A stretch of 64,000 bases of DNA from Cedecea neteri (GTDB taxonomy: Bacteria; Pseudomonadota; Gammaproteobacteria; Enterobacterales; Enterobacteriaceae): positions 1,736,001-1,800,000 of the forward strand of contig NZ_CP009458.1 of the NCBI RefSeq assembly GCF_000758305.1. Reading direction: 5' to 3'. The notes beneath the pieces were generated by a model. The model had not been told where the DNA came from. It was given only the letters and a program-made list of their open reading frames with translations, and searched no databases. Positions 8,524 through 18,536 of this stretch are shown one piece after another. The translations under genes and the position numbers were made by a program. Within the stretch, counting starts at the first letter, position 1, and each line of letters begins with the position of its first letter.

Positions 8524-9765
8524 TCAGCCTTGTGGCTGGGGGCAATGTGCTTCCTTCCAGGCCGCAACGGCCTTAATTCTCCGTTTCGTTAATTCTTCAC
8601 GAATCGCCGGGCCGCTGAAGCCTGCTTCAATCACTTCTTTATTGGTTACGCTCTGCGCCGCAACCCAGGCCGAGCGTAGCATTCTGCCCTGCGGATAATC
8701 GCTGGCCTCAAAGCCGGTGCGCCCGCGCGCATCCGCTTCGCTGGTTAAGGCGATTTGCTCCACGCGTTGCGGCTTGCGCCAGGCATCAATGGCGTCGAAC
8801 AGCTTGATCACCGTTTTGGGCTGCAAAATCGGGAAGGTGTGGATTAAGTCGTGGAATTCGGCGACCAGTTTGGCCAGATCCCGAATTTCGTTTGGCACGC
8901 GCAGGCGGGCACAAAGCTGCTCCACAAGCTTAACGCCCGCTGGCCCATGGCCGTGGTGGCTTGGCCATTTTTCCTTTGGCGTCAGCCCTTTCCCCAGATC
9001 GTGACACAGTGTGGCGAAACGCACATCTACCGTCGGGCTAAGCTGCGCGGCCATAGACAGAGTCATCAGCGTATGAATGCCGGTGTCTATCTCCGGGTGC
9101 CATTTTGCTGGCGCGGGGACACCGTAAAGCGCGTCAATTTCCGGGAACAGAACTTTCAGGGCGCCGCATTCGCGCAGTACGGCAAAAAAGACCTGCGGAT
9201 TACGACTGGTTAGCGCATTTTCCGTCTCTTTCCACACGCGTTCGGCGGTGAGATGGGCAATTTCGCCGTTATCCGTCATGGATCGCATCAGGGCGAGCGT
9301 TTCTGGCGCGATCTGGAAATTAAGATGGGCGTAGCGTGCAGCAAAACGCGCTACGCGCAGGACGCGCAGCGGGTCTTCATTGAAAGCCGGTGAAACATGG
9401 CGAAGCAGGCGACGCTTAATATCGGCAAGGCCGTTATACGGGTCGATTAGTTCGCCATTTTCGTCCTGGGCAATCGCGTTGATCGTCAGGTCTCGACGCA
9501 GGAGATCCTGTTCAAGCGTGACGTCGGGTGCCGAATAGCAGGTAAAGCCGGTATAGCCCTGGCCCGATTTTCTTTCGGTGCGGGCCAGCGCATACTCTTC
9601 GTGGGATTGCGGATGCAGAAACACCGGGAAGTCTTTCCCGACCTGTTCGTAACCTTCGTCCAGCATTTGCTGAGGCGTCGCCCCAACCACAACCCAGTCT
9701 TTATCCTTAACCGGCAGTTTTAATAACCCGTCACGAACCGCACCACCGACAAGATAAATCTTCAC
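8524..9765 (-). CDS. cca: Multifunctional CCA-adding tRNA nucleotidyltransferase / phosphohydrolase
   Basis: Adds and repairs the 3'-CCA of tRNAs without a template. The 413 residues begin with the nucleotidyltransferase signature YLVGGAVRDGLL, contain RRDLTINAIAQD and the head/neck domain, and end in an HD phosphohydrolase domain (ATLCHDLGKGLTPKE, GHGPAGVKL), the long gamma-proteobacterial form. Follows ygiM on the same strand after 81 bp, the same pair as in E. coli. Confidence 0.97.
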   Translation of the reverse strand: MKIYLVGGAVRDGLLKLPVKDKDWVVVGATPQQMLDEGYEQVGKDFPVFLHPQSHEEYALARTERKSGQGYTGFTCYSAPDVTLEQDLLRRDLTINAIAQDENGELIDPYNGLADIKRRLLRHVSPAFNEDPLRVLRVARFAARYAHLNFQIAPETLALMRSMTDNGEIAHLTAERVWKETENALTSRNPQVFFAVLRECGALKVLFPEIDALYGVPAPAKWHPEIDTGIHTLMTLSMAAQLSPTVDVRFATLCHDLGKGLTPKEKWPSHHGHGPAGVKLVEQLCARLRVPNEIRDLAKLVAEFHDLIHTFPILQPKTVIKLFDAIDAWRKPQRVEQIALTSEADARGRTGFEASDYPQGRMLRSAWVAAQSVTNKEVIEAGFSGPAIREELTKRRIKAVAAWKEAHCPQPQG

Positions 9766-9846
9766 GCTTTACACCCCAGGCACCGTAATTGAACCACGAA
9801 TGGTAAGTGTAGATGCGAGGGGGAATCAACGGCTAATCTGCCGCCT

Positions 9847-10467
9847 TTAGTTCATCCAGCGATCTTTCTTCTTGCGGCTTGGGATCATGTGCGGAAGCAG
9901 CAGGCCAATCAGCAGGCCAAACCCAGCCACGCCGCCGCCGTACATAAACCACTGCATGATGATGGCACGCTGTTTGTCATCAAGCTGGACGTTGGCGGCA
10001 TCCACCTTTTTCTTGGCGACGATAAGCTGGTTTTTGAGCTGCTGATTCTCGTCCTTCAGGCCTTTAATCACGCCATCACTCTGGGCCACTTTCTGCTGCA
10101 TTTCAGCGGTACGCTGGTTCCAGGTCGTGTCGATGTTATTCAGCTTGTCGGTCAGCGTTTTGACCTGGTTTTCCAGATCAGGAACGCGGGTACGCAGGCT
10201 TGGCGTGGTGCTTAGCTGCGCGAGGGGGATCCAGGAGGTACGCCCGTTGCTGTCGCGTACCTGGCCGTATTTGGTTTCTTCATTGCTTTGCAGCAGCGTG
10301 ACTTGTTCCCCTGCGTTGACTGTGCCAACCAGGCGGTAGTTATCGCCCGGGCCGCTGCGGACCCAGGTGTTTAATTCATCAGAGACATAACGTTTTTCTT
10401 CGGCATGAGCCACGACGGAAACGCTAAGGGAGAGCAAAGTGAGGCAAATCAGGCGTAATTTCTGCAT
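9847..10467 (-). CDS. ygiM: SH3-domain membrane protein YgiM
   Basis: TIGR04211 family, function not established. 206 residues: Sec signal peptide ending at VVAHA|EEKRY (about residue 22), a bacterial SH3 domain (residues about 25-90, with VRSGPGDNYRLVGTV), a coiled-coil stretch (about 95-165, PDLENQVKTLTDKLNN onward), one C-terminal membrane helix (YGGGVAGFGLLIGLLLP) and a basic cytoplasmic tail. The layout suggests a periplasmic SH3/coiled-coil protein anchored at the C-terminus. Upstream partner of cca in a likely operon. Confidence 0.93.
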   Translation of the reverse strand: MQKLRLICLTLLSLSVSVVAHAEEKRYVSDELNTWVRSGPGDNYRLVGTVNAGEQVTLLQSNEETKYGQVRDSNGRTSWIPLAQLSTTPSLRTRVPDLENQVKTLTDKLNNIDTTWNQRTAEMQQKVAQSDGVIKGLKDENQQLKNQLIVAKKKVDAANVQLDDKQRAIIMQWFMYGGGVAGFGLLIGLLLPHMIPSRKKKDRWMN

Positions 10468-10702
10468 TATTTCGTCGTTATTTTCATAAAGTGTGGAACG
10501 ATAGTAGTGGCAACAGTCTGACGGCGCAATCCGTAAACCTGAATGAGAATCATCCTGATGTCAATTTGACCACCTGGTGTTCCCGCCCTACCGCAAATTC
10601 GCTACCCGACGGGGTATTTTGTCGTACTATTACAGACCTAATCGACGCTATTTAGTTCGCCAGGCGATCGCCTGGTGTGACGTAAACATAAGTAAAGAAG
10701 AC

Positions 10703-12001
10703 ATGGCCCAGGAAATCGAACTTAAATTCATCGTTAACCCCGCTGCGCTTGACGCGCTGTGCGAAAAATTAAATGCCCTGCCGGGTGAGCACAGCGACCC
10801 GCGTCAGTTGCTCAATATTTATTATGAAACGGCGGATAACCTGCTGCGTCGCCACGACATGGGGCTGCGTATTCGCGGGGATGCCGGGCAATACGAAATG
10901 ACGATGAAAATCGCAGGCCGCGTGACCGGCGGGCTGCATCAGCGCCCTGAATACAATGTGGCGCTAAGCAAGCCCGAGCTGGATCTCGCTTTGCTGCCAG
11001 CAGAAGTTTGGCCGGAAGGGCTGGACGTGGCGACGTTACAGGCCGACGTGAAGCCGCTGTTCAGCACCGATTTTGCACGTGAAAAGTGGGTAGTTACTCA
11101 CGGTGAGAGCCGCATTGAACTGGCGTTGGATCTGGGTGAAGTGAAAGCCGGTGAGCACCAGACTCCCATCTGCGAGCTTGAACTTGAGCTGCTGAGCGGT
11201 GAGACGGCGGATTTACTGGCTCTGGCGGAAAGCCTGGTCACCGAACCTGGCCTGCGTCAGGGCAGCCTGAGCAAGGCGGCACGGGGCTATCACCTGGCCC
11301 AGGGCAATGCGGTGCGCGAAGTGAAACCGCTGGGCGTGCTGTACCCGCCTGCCAAAGCCACCGTTGAACAAGGTCTGGAAGGGTCCCTGGAACTGGCGCT
11401 CGCCCACTGGCTTTACCATGAAGAACTCTGGCTTAGCGGCGTGAAAGCGGCCAAACAGCAAGTGATTGATGCCGTAGGTCTGGTGCGCCATGCTCTCGCG
11501 CTTTTTGGCGGCATTATTCCAAGAAAAGCGAGTACCCACTTACGTGAGCAACTGATTGCGCTCGAAGCACGCTTTGCCGGTGACGAAAAAGCCGAAGTGA
11601 TTGTCTACAGCGCGCAGGCAAGCAGCGCTAAGCTGGCGCTGACCCGCTGGTTGGTAGAGCACCAGTGGCAGTCGTTTATTGATGAGAAAAGCCGTACGAA
11701 ACTGGATAGCTCCTTCAAGCGTTTCGCGGATACGCATCTTTCCCGCCATGCGGCCGAGCTAAAAGACGCGTTCCAGCGCCCGCTGGGGGATGCATACGCA
11801 GACCAGTTGCCGCGGCTGGCGCGTGAAACGGATGCGATCCGCCTTCTGGCCGGGGTGTACAGCGATGCGCAAACCCAGCCGTGGCTGGAAAACTGGCAGG
11901 GGCTGCGTCACGCCATTGTTACCCGCCAGCGCATAGAAATTGAGCACTACCGAAACGAAGCGATCTCGCAGGCGCCTTTCTGGCTGCACAGCGGGAAATA
12001 A
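10703..12001 (+). CDS. ygiF: Inorganic triphosphatase (CYTH-CHAD protein)
   Basis: Hydrolyses inorganic tripolyphosphate. Start MAQEIELKFIV was chosen because the ExExK signature of the CYTH domain (EIELK) must lie at the N-terminus and the length (432) then matches E. coli YgiF; the frame is open 42 codons upstream without support. The CYTH tunnel domain covers residues 1-200, the His/Arg-rich CHAD domain about 215-430 (RKASTHLREQL, LSRHAAELKDAF). Heads the ygiF-glnE-hldE operon. Confidence 0.95.
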   Translation: MAQEIELKFIVNPAALDALCEKLNALPGEHSDPRQLLNIYYETADNLLRRHDMGLRIRGDAGQYEMTMKIAGRVTGGLHQRPEYNVALSKPELDLALLPAEVWPEGLDVATLQADVKPLFSTDFAREKWVVTHGESRIELALDLGEVKAGEHQTPICELELELLSGETADLLALAESLVTEPGLRQGSLSKAARGYHLAQGNAVREVKPLGVLYPPAKATVEQGLEGSLELALAHWLYHEELWLSGVKAAKQQVIDAVGLVRHALALFGGIIPRKASTHLREQLIALEARFAGDEKAEVIVYSAQASSAKLALTRWLVEHQWQSFIDEKSRTKLDSSFKRFADTHLSRHAAELKDAFQRPLGDAYADQLPRLARETDAIRLLAGVYSDAQTQPWLENWQGLRHAIVTRQRIEIEHYRNEAISQAPFWLHSGK

Positions 12002-12024
12002 TAGACTGGTAACGGATACCCACC

Positions 12025-14883
12025 ATGATGGCGCTGACCCCTTTATTACAGCAGCACCTGCAGGCGTTTTTGCCGCGCCTGCCGCAAGAGATTGACTCCC
12101 TGACACTGAGCGAAGAAGCTCGCGCGGTGCTGGCGATAAGTGATTTTGTTGGTGACAGCGTGGTGGCGTATCCCGCCTGGCTGCAAACCCTGCAGCAGGA
12201 CGCCCCCACGGCGGAAGAATGGCAGCACTATGCCGCCTGGCTCCAGCAGGATCTGCAGGATGTGCACGACGAAGCGGCATTGATGAAAGCGCTGCGTTTT
12301 TTCCGCCGCCGTATCATGGTGCGAATCGCCTGGGCGCAGGCGCTGGAGCAGGTAGATACGCAAAGCACGCTGCAGCAGCTGAGCGTGCTGGCGGAAACGC
12401 TGATTGTTGCCGCTCGCGACTGGCTTTATGCCGCCTGCTGCCGCGAATGGGGCACGCCCTGCAACGCCGCCGGTGAGCCGCAGCCGCTGCTGATCCTCGG
12501 CATGGGGAAACTGGGCGGTGGCGAACTTAATTTTTCTTCCGATATCGACCTGATTTTTGCCTGGCCGGAAAACGGCTCAACCCAGGGCGGGCGGCGTGAA
12601 CTGGATAACGCCCAGTTCTTCACCCGTATGGGGCAGCGCCTGATCAAAGTCCTTGACCAGCCAACGCAGGACGGCTTTGTCTACCGCGTGGATATGCGCC
12701 TGCGCCCGTTTGGCGACAGCGGTCCGCTGGTACTGAGCTTTGCCGCGCTGGAAGATTATTACCAGGAGCAGGGGCGCGACTGGGAACGCTACGCGATGGT
12801 AAAAGCGCGGATTATGGGCGACAACGACGATGTCTGGAGCCAGGAATTGCGCAACATGCTGCGGCCATTTGTGTTCCGCCGCTACATCGATTTCAGCGTG
12901 ATTCAGTCCCTGCGCAACATGAAAGGCATGATTGCCCGTGAAGTCCGTCGCCGTGGGCTAACGGACAATATTAAGCTCGGCGCCGGTGGCATTCGCGAAA
13001 CCGAGTTTATCGTGCAGGTCTTCCAGCTTATTCGTGGTGGCCGGGAGCCTTCGTTGCAATCCCGCTCGCTGCTCCCCACCCTTGAAGCCATTCAACAGCT
13101 TCATCTGCTGCCAGAAGAAGATGCGCAGAAACTGCGGGCGGCTTACCTCTATCTGCGTCGGCTGGAAAATTTACTGCAAAGCATCAACGACGAGCAGACG
13201 CAAACCTTACCCGGCGACGATATTAACCGCGCCCGGCTGGCCTGGGCGATGCAGGCGGCTGACTGGGCCGAGCTGCAGCAAACGCTGCAGCTGCATATGA
13301 ACGACGTGCGTCAGGTCTTTAACGATCTGATTGGCGACGACGAACCGGAAGCCGGTGAAGATAAAGTGGCTGAAGGCTGGCGTGAGCTATGGATCGACGC
13401 CCTGGATGCCGATGAAAATACGGCGGTTCTGAGCCATCTAACCTCTGAGGCGCGGGCCGAATTACTTAAGCAAGTTAGCCATTTCCGGCAAGAGATCGAC
13501 AAGCGCACCATTGGCCCGCGCGGCCGCCAGGTGCTGGATCAACTTCTGCCGCACCTGCTGAGTGAAGTCTGTTCCAGGGCCGACGCGCCGCTGACGTTTT
13601 CCCGCCTGACGCCGCTGCTGTTTGGGATCCTCACCCGCACAACCTATCTGGAGTTGCTCAGCGAATTCCCCGGCGCGCTTAAGCACCTGATTACACTCTG
13701 TGCGGCCTCGCCGATGATTGCCGCGCAGCTTGCCAGCTACCCGCTGCTGCTGGATGAACTGCTCGACCCCAATACGCTGTATCAGCCCACGGCCATGGAC
13801 GCCTATCGCGACGAACTGCGTCAATATCTGCTGCGCGTGCCGGACGAAGACGAAGAGCAGCAGCTGGAAGCGTTGCGTCAGTTTAAACAGGCGCAGATGC
13901 TGCGCGTGGCGGCGGCCGATATCGCTGGCACCTTGCCGGTGATGAAGGTCAGCGACCATTTGACCTGGCTTGCGGAAGCGATTCTCGATGCGGTGGTGCA
14001 GCGTGCCTGGGCGCAAATGGTGGCGCGCTACGGCCAGCCTCGTCATTTGCAGGACAGAGAAGGACGCGGCTTTGCCGTGCTGGGCTATGGCAAACTGGGC
14101 GGCTGGGAGCTGGGCTACAGTTCCGATCTGGACCTGGTTTTCCTGCATGATTGCCCGATGGAAGTGATGACGGACGGCGAACGAGAAATCGATGGCCGTC
14201 AGTTCTATCTGCGCCTGGCGCAGCGCATCATGCATCTGTTTAGCACGCGTACCTCGACCGGGATTTTGTACGAAGTTGACGCTCGCCTCAGGCCGTCCGG
14301 TGCGGCAGGTATGCTGGTCACTACCGCAGAGTCTTTTGCTGATTATCAAAAGAACGAAGCCTGGACCTGGGAACATCAGGCGCTGGTCCGCGCCCGCGTG
14401 GTGTACGGCGATCCGGCGCTAAACCGCCAGTTTGACGCTATCCGCCGTGAGATCCTGTGCACGCCGCGTGAAGGAGAAGCCCTGCAGGTAGAAGTGCGCG
14501 AGATGCGTGAAAAAATGCGCGCGCATTTGGGCAATAAGCACCGCGACCGCTTTGATATTAAAGCCGATGAGGGCGGGATCACCGACATTGAATTTATTAC
14601 GCAATATCTGGTGCTGCGCTACGCCAGCGAAGCGCCGAAGCTAACCCGCTGGTCCGATAATGTGCGCATTCTGGAGCTGATGGCGCAGAACGACATTATG
14701 GATGAAGCCGAGGCCAAAGCGCTGACCCACGCCTATGTCACGCTGCGGGATGAATTGCACCATCTGGCGCTGCAGGAATTGCCGGGCCACGTTGCGCTGG
14801 ACGCCTTCGTGAAAGAGCGCGAGCAGGTGCGTCGGAGCTGGCAAACCTGGCTTGGCGAGCCGCAAACGCACGCGGGAGAGTAA
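12025..14883 (+). CDS. glnE: Bifunctional glutamine synthetase adenylyltransferase / deadenylase
   Basis: Adds and removes AMP on glutamine synthetase in response to PII and glutamine. 952 residues with two nucleotidyltransferase domains of the same ancestry: GMGKLGGGELN with the metal site DID (residues 159-175, deadenylylating half) and GYGKLGGWELG with DLD (about 687-703, adenylylating half). The first 120 residues are less conserved than the rest. Two adjacent ATG codons begin the frame (12025 and 12028). 23 bp after ygiF. Confidence 0.97.
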   Translation: MMALTPLLQQHLQAFLPRLPQEIDSLTLSEEARAVLAISDFVGDSVVAYPAWLQTLQQDAPTAEEWQHYAAWLQQDLQDVHDEAALMKALRFFRRRIMVRIAWAQALEQVDTQSTLQQLSVLAETLIVAARDWLYAACCREWGTPCNAAGEPQPLLILGMGKLGGGELNFSSDIDLIFAWPENGSTQGGRRELDNAQFFTRMGQRLIKVLDQPTQDGFVYRVDMRLRPFGDSGPLVLSFAALEDYYQEQGRDWERYAMVKARIMGDNDDVWSQELRNMLRPFVFRRYIDFSVIQSLRNMKGMIAREVRRRGLTDNIKLGAGGIRETEFIVQVFQLIRGGREPSLQSRSLLPTLEAIQQLHLLPEEDAQKLRAAYLYLRRLENLLQSINDEQTQTLPGDDINRARLAWAMQAADWAELQQTLQLHMNDVRQVFNDLIGDDEPEAGEDKVAEGWRELWIDALDADENTAVLSHLTSEARAELLKQVSHFRQEIDKRTIGPRGRQVLDQLLPHLLSEVCSRADAPLTFSRLTPLLFGILTRTTYLELLSEFPGALKHLITLCAASPMIAAQLASYPLLLDELLDPNTLYQPTAMDAYRDELRQYLLRVPDEDEEQQLEALRQFKQAQMLRVAAADIAGTLPVMKVSDHLTWLAEAILDAVVQRAWAQMVARYGQPRHLQDREGRGFAVLGYGKLGGWELGYSSDLDLVFLHDCPMEVMTDGEREIDGRQFYLRLAQRIMHLFSTRTSTGILYEVDARLRPSGAAGMLVTTAESFADYQKNEAWTWEHQALVRARVVYGDPALNRQFDAIRREILCTPREGEALQVEVREMREKMRAHLGNKHRDRFDIKADEGGITDIEFITQYLVLRYASEAPKLTRWSDNVRILELMAQNDIMDEAEAKALTHAYVTLRDELHHLALQELPGHVALDAFVKEREQVRRSWQTWLGEPQTHAGE

Positions 14884-14932
14884 TTATGTTATCATCCCGC
14901 GCAAAATTTTATCCCTCGCTGGAGAGTCAGGA

Positions 14933-16360
14933 ATGAAAGTAACGCTGCCCGAATACAGCCGTGCAGGCGTCATGGTGGTTGGTGATGTGATGCTGGATCG
15001 CTACTGGTACGGCCCAACCAGCCGTATTTCGCCGGAAGCCCCGGTGCCGGTGGTGAAAGTCGATACCATCGAAGAACGCCCTGGTGGCGCGGCTAACGTG
15101 GCGATGAACATTGCTTCGCTGGGCGCGAATTCTCGCCTGGTTGGCCTGACCGGCATCGACGATGCGGCACGCGCGCTCAGCCAGAGCCTGGCCGGGGTCA
15201 ACGTGAAGTGTGACTTCGTTTCTGTTCCGACTCACCCGACGATTACCAAGCTGCGCGTGCTGTCCCGCAACCAGCAGTTGATTCGCCTCGACTTCGAAGA
15301 AGGGTTTGAGGGTGTCGATCCCGAGCCGCTGCACGAGCGTATCAGCCAGGCGCTGCCGCAGATTGGCGCGCTGGTGCTTTCCGACTACGCAAAAGGCGCC
15401 CTGGCGACTGTGCAGCAGATGATTGGCCTGGCTCGCGAAGCCAAAGTCCCGGTACTTATCGACCCGAAAGGAACCGATTTTGAGCGCTACCGTGGCGCAA
15501 CGCTGCTGACCCCGAACCTTTCAGAATTTGAAGCCGTGGTTGGCAAGTGCAAAACCGAAGCCGAGCTGGTGGAACGTGGCATGAAGCTTATCGCCGATTA
15601 TGAACTGTCGGCGCTGCTGGTGACGCGTTCAGAACAAGGCATGACGCTCCTGCAGCCGGGCATTGAGCCTTTCCATCTGCCGACTCAGGCGCAGGAAGTT
15701 TATGACGTGACCGGGGCCGGTGACACGGTGATTGGCGTACTGGCGGCAACGCTTGCGGCGGGGAACTCGCTGGAAGAAGCCTGTTACTTCGCGAATGCTG
15801 CGGCTGGCGTGGTGGTTGGCAAGCTGGGGACGTCAACCGTTTCTCCGGTCGAGCTGGAAAACGCGGTGCGCGGTCGCGCGGAAACGGGTTTTGGCGTGAT
15901 GACCGAAGCCGAGCTGAAAGTTGCGGTTGCCGCTGCCCGCAAGCGCGGTGAGCGTGTGGTGATGACCAACGGCGTGTTCGATATTCTGCATGCGGGTCAT
16001 GTTTCCTATCTGGCCAACGCGCGCAAGCTGGGCGACCGCCTGATTGTCGCGGTCAACAGCGACGCTTCAACCAAACGCCTGAAAGGGGAAACCCGTCCGG
16101 TGAACCCGCAGGATCAGCGTATGATCGTGCTGGCTGCGCTTGAAGCGGTGGACTGGGTTGTGTTGTTTGAAGAAGACACGCCTCAGCGCCTGATTGGTGA
16201 AGTCCTGCCGGATCGTTTAGTGAAGGGCGGCGACTACAAACCAGAACAGATTGCCGGGAGCAAAGAAGTTTGGGCCAACGGCGGGGAAGTGATGGTACTG
16301 AACTTCGAAGATGGCTGCTCCACCACCAATATCATCAAGAAGATCCAGAATAACGGCTAA
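14933..16360 (+). CDS. hldE: Bifunctional heptose-7-phosphate kinase / heptose-1-phosphate adenylyltransferase
   Basis: Makes ADP-D-glycero-beta-D-manno-heptose for the LPS inner core. The ATG at 14933 follows a clear GGAGAG site and yields MKVTLPEYSRAGVMVVGD, 475 residues in total, close to the E. coli length; the frame is open 27 codons upstream, overlapping glnE, and is not used. Residues 1-318 form a ribokinase-fold kinase (GGAANVAMN, DVTGAGDTVIG); residues about 340-475 form the nucleotidyltransferase (GVFDILHAGHVSYL). Last gene of the ygiF-glnE-hldE operon, closed by a strong terminator. Confidence 0.97.
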   Translation: MKVTLPEYSRAGVMVVGDVMLDRYWYGPTSRISPEAPVPVVKVDTIEERPGGAANVAMNIASLGANSRLVGLTGIDDAARALSQSLAGVNVKCDFVSVPTHPTITKLRVLSRNQQLIRLDFEEGFEGVDPEPLHERISQALPQIGALVLSDYAKGALATVQQMIGLAREAKVPVLIDPKGTDFERYRGATLLTPNLSEFEAVVGKCKTEAELVERGMKLIADYELSALLVTRSEQGMTLLQPGIEPFHLPTQAQEVYDVTGAGDTVIGVLAATLAAGNSLEEACYFANAAAGVVVGKLGTSTVSPVELENAVRGRAETGFGVMTEAELKVAVAAARKRGERVVMTNGVFDILHAGHVSYLANARKLGDRLIVAVNSDASTKRLKGETRPVNPQDQRMIVLAALEAVDWVVLFEEDTPQRLIGEVLPDRLVKGGDYKPEQIAGSKEVWANGGEVMVLNFEDGCSTTNIIKKIQNNG

Positions 16361-16430
16361 ATTAGCCACTGATGGATTATTGCTTGATACTCTGCTTGTC
16401 CGATAGATTGTACGGGTAGAAAAAGAAAGG

Positions 16431-16468
16431 CCGGGATTTGGTAGTTTACCGAATTCCGGTTTTTTTTT
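16431..16468 (+). terminator. Rho-independent terminator of hldE
   Basis: Thirteen-base-pair stem CCGGGATTTGGTA / TACCGAATTCCGG (two G-U pairs), loop GTT, then nine T. Confidence 0.9.
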
Positions 16469-16546
16469 AACCTATTATTCTACGAGAGTGAATACAACTA
16501 TACAGAACATTCTCTTGCTTCGTTGGCACTTCATTAAAGGATATTT

Positions 16547-17092
16547 ATGGATAAGAAAGTGATAGGGAAAACCCTCGCTGGGGCGATTGTTTTTGCGATT
16601 GTCGCTAAATTCAGTGCAGGATATTTTTCTAAGCCTGAGGTTCCGGTTCACAGGGATAATGTCATGCTGGATGAAGTGAATACCAATACGGAAGGCTACC
16701 AAAAACAAATTGACTATGCGGACAGTCTGTTGAGAAAAATACAGCGTCAAACATTCACTGCAGGCCAGAGAAAACTCTGTGATATTGATTGGCCTGAATA
16801 TGCAGACACTAAGGCCAGAACATTTTTCGAAAGTGTTGGTATCAATAAAAAAGATATGGCACCAGACACAGAGCTAGGCAAGCAAATTGTTATCATCCGT
16901 AGCATGAACACTTTGAACTGTTATCTCGGAGCATCAGACAAAGCACATGGTAGTTATTCACAGGAGATAAAGGAAAAAAAGAGTGTTTATGCTGATGCTA
17001 AAAATAAGGCGACAACTGCGCGTGAAAGAGGCGGGGTGATGGGAATGGGATTAATGCTTGATGCCTATGATGCCGGCTTTAAAGCTAACTAA
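16547..17092 (+). CDS. Hypothetical membrane-anchored protein, 181 aa
   Basis: Not recognised. MDKKVIGKTLAGAIVFAIVAK: a single N-terminal hydrophobic helix (residues about 7-26) that could be an uncleaved anchor or signal, then a mostly helical hydrophilic domain with two cysteines (C78, C125) that could pair in the periplasm, a Lys/Ala-rich segment near 140-160 and a short Gly-Met patch (GGVMGMGLMLDAYDAGF). GC content is clearly lower than in the neighbouring genes. It sits alone between the hldE terminator and its own terminator, at the point where the gene order departs from E. coli, which fits a laterally acquired orphan. No function can be proposed. Confidence 0.7.
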   Translation: MDKKVIGKTLAGAIVFAIVAKFSAGYFSKPEVPVHRDNVMLDEVNTNTEGYQKQIDYADSLLRKIQRQTFTAGQRKLCDIDWPEYADTKARTFFESVGINKKDMAPDTELGKQIVIIRSMNTLNCYLGASDKAHGSYSQEIKEKKSVYADAKNKATTARERGGVMGMGLMLDAYDAGFKAN

Positions 17093-17126
17093 GAGATTAA
17101 ATTGCCGACAATAACTTTATGCATTG

Positions 17127-17157
17127 AAAAAGCTCAATGCGAGCACTGAGCTTTTTC
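17127..17157. terminator. Bidirectional terminator between the 181-aa ORF and the adenine permease
   Basis: AAAAAGCTCA / TGAGCTTTTT arms around a GC-containing loop, with A and T runs usable in both directions, between convergent genes. Confidence 0.8.
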
Positions 17158-17176
17158 ATTTCTACTGGTGGCTAGT

Positions 17177-18520
17177 TCAGTGCTTCACTAACGTGGCGAA
17201 GTAGTAAACCAGCGGAATAGCCAGCAGGTACAGCCCCACCGGAATTTCACGCCACTTACCGGCAATCACTTTAATGATGATATAGAACAGCAGGCCGCCG
17301 GCGATCCCGGTCCCGAAGCTGTTGGCGATAAGCGTAATCATCACCATCATCAGCACCGGCAGGCCTTCGGTGAAGTTGCCCAGATCCACTTTGCGCAGGC
17401 CGCTGAACATGTTCAGGCCGATAAGGATCAGCGCGGGGGCGGTAGCCTCTTTCGGGATCATCAATGCCACCGGGGTAAACAGCAGCATCAGCAGGAACAT
17501 CACTGCGGCCGCCAGTGCGGTCAGGCCGGTTTTACCGCCCGCTTCTGCGGCTGCCGAAGACTCAATCAGCGCCGTAGCCGCCGGAATACCGACCCACGGA
17601 CCAAGAGCGGCGGCAATGGAATCCACCATAAACGGGCGGTTGATGTGCGGCATGTTGCCGTGCTCGTCCAGCAAACCAGCTTCACCTCCCACCGCCAGCG
17701 TCGTGCCCATGGTGGAGAAAAACTCTGAGGCAAAGAACACAAACAGGAATGGCAGGAAGGCGATGTTCAGCGCGCCGAGCATATCCACGTGACCGAGTAC
17801 CGGTGCCAGCGAGTGCGGCATCGCGATAAAGCTTTGTGGCAGGTGGGTGACGCCCAGCGGAATACCGACCAGAGTGGCAAACAGAATCGCCCATAAAATG
17901 GCCCCCGGCACGCGGCGAGCCTGAAGCGCAATGGCCAGGAACAGGCCGCACAGCGCCACGACAGCGCCAGCAGAAGTGAAGTCACCGAGCGCCAGCGCGT
18001 TAGTTTTGGCGTTGGCGAGCACCAGCCCGGCGTTGCGGAAGCCCAGCACTGCAACAAACAGGCCGATGGAGGCCGTCAGCCCAAGCTTGATTGACTGCGG
18101 TACCGATCGTGTGACCACTTCACGCAGGCCAAGGCGGGTAAGCGCAAAGAACAGAATGCCGGACCAGCAGGCGATACCCAGGCCAATCTGCCAGCCAATA
18201 TGCTCACTCCCGGCCAGCGTCACGCCGACCAGTACCGAACCGCCGATGCCTGGCCCGACAATAAACGGCAGGTTGCCGTAAAAGGCCATCAGCAGCGTGC
18301 CGAGAACGAAAACGATGATCGTCCCGGTCGTTGCTGCGCCTTTATCCATCCCGCCCACGGCCAGCAGGCCAGGGATCACAACCAGCAAATAGGCGGCGGC
18401 GAGAAAGCCGGTGATGCCCGCGAGGCATTCGGTTTTCACTTTGCTTTGGCGGCTGCGAAGCTGGAATCGCCGCTCCAGCCAGCTTTCGCTGGCAGCCTGA
18501 GACACTGAATTTTCGGCCAT
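17177..18520 (-). CDS. NCS2-family (AzgA-like) purine permease, probably adenine
   Basis: Proton-coupled nucleobase transporter of the inner membrane. From MAENSVSQAASESWLERRF the product is 447 residues with about 13 hydrophobic segments; the start is preferred because GGAGAG lies just upstream, and the frame open to 18580 would overlap the preceding gene. AzgA-type features are visible: VKTECLAGITGFLAAAYLLVV near the N-terminus, GPGIGGSVLVG and GIPAATALIESSAAAEAGGKTGLTAL. It starts 16 bp after the adenine deaminase stop and so forms an operon with it, which points to adenine as substrate (cf. E. coli AdeP/AdeQ). Hypoxanthine/guanine cannot be excluded from sequence alone. Confidence 0.88.
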   Translation of the reverse strand: MAENSVSQAASESWLERRFQLRSRQSKVKTECLAGITGFLAAAYLLVVIPGLLAVGGMDKGAATTGTIIVFVLGTLLMAFYGNLPFIVGPGIGGSVLVGVTLAGSEHIGWQIGLGIACWSGILFFALTRLGLREVVTRSVPQSIKLGLTASIGLFVAVLGFRNAGLVLANAKTNALALGDFTSAGAVVALCGLFLAIALQARRVPGAILWAILFATLVGIPLGVTHLPQSFIAMPHSLAPVLGHVDMLGALNIAFLPFLFVFFASEFFSTMGTTLAVGGEAGLLDEHGNMPHINRPFMVDSIAAALGPWVGIPAATALIESSAAAEAGGKTGLTALAAAVMFLLMLLFTPVALMIPKEATAPALILIGLNMFSGLRKVDLGNFTEGLPVLMMVMITLIANSFGTGIAGGLLFYIIIKVIAGKWREIPVGLYLLAIPLVYYFATLVKH

Positions 18521-18536
18521 TATTTGGCTCTCCGGA

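Noticed and set aside
13462..14376. 304-aa minus-strand open frame within glnE
   Set aside because: Antisense to the conserved glnE sequence, which shows all its motifs.
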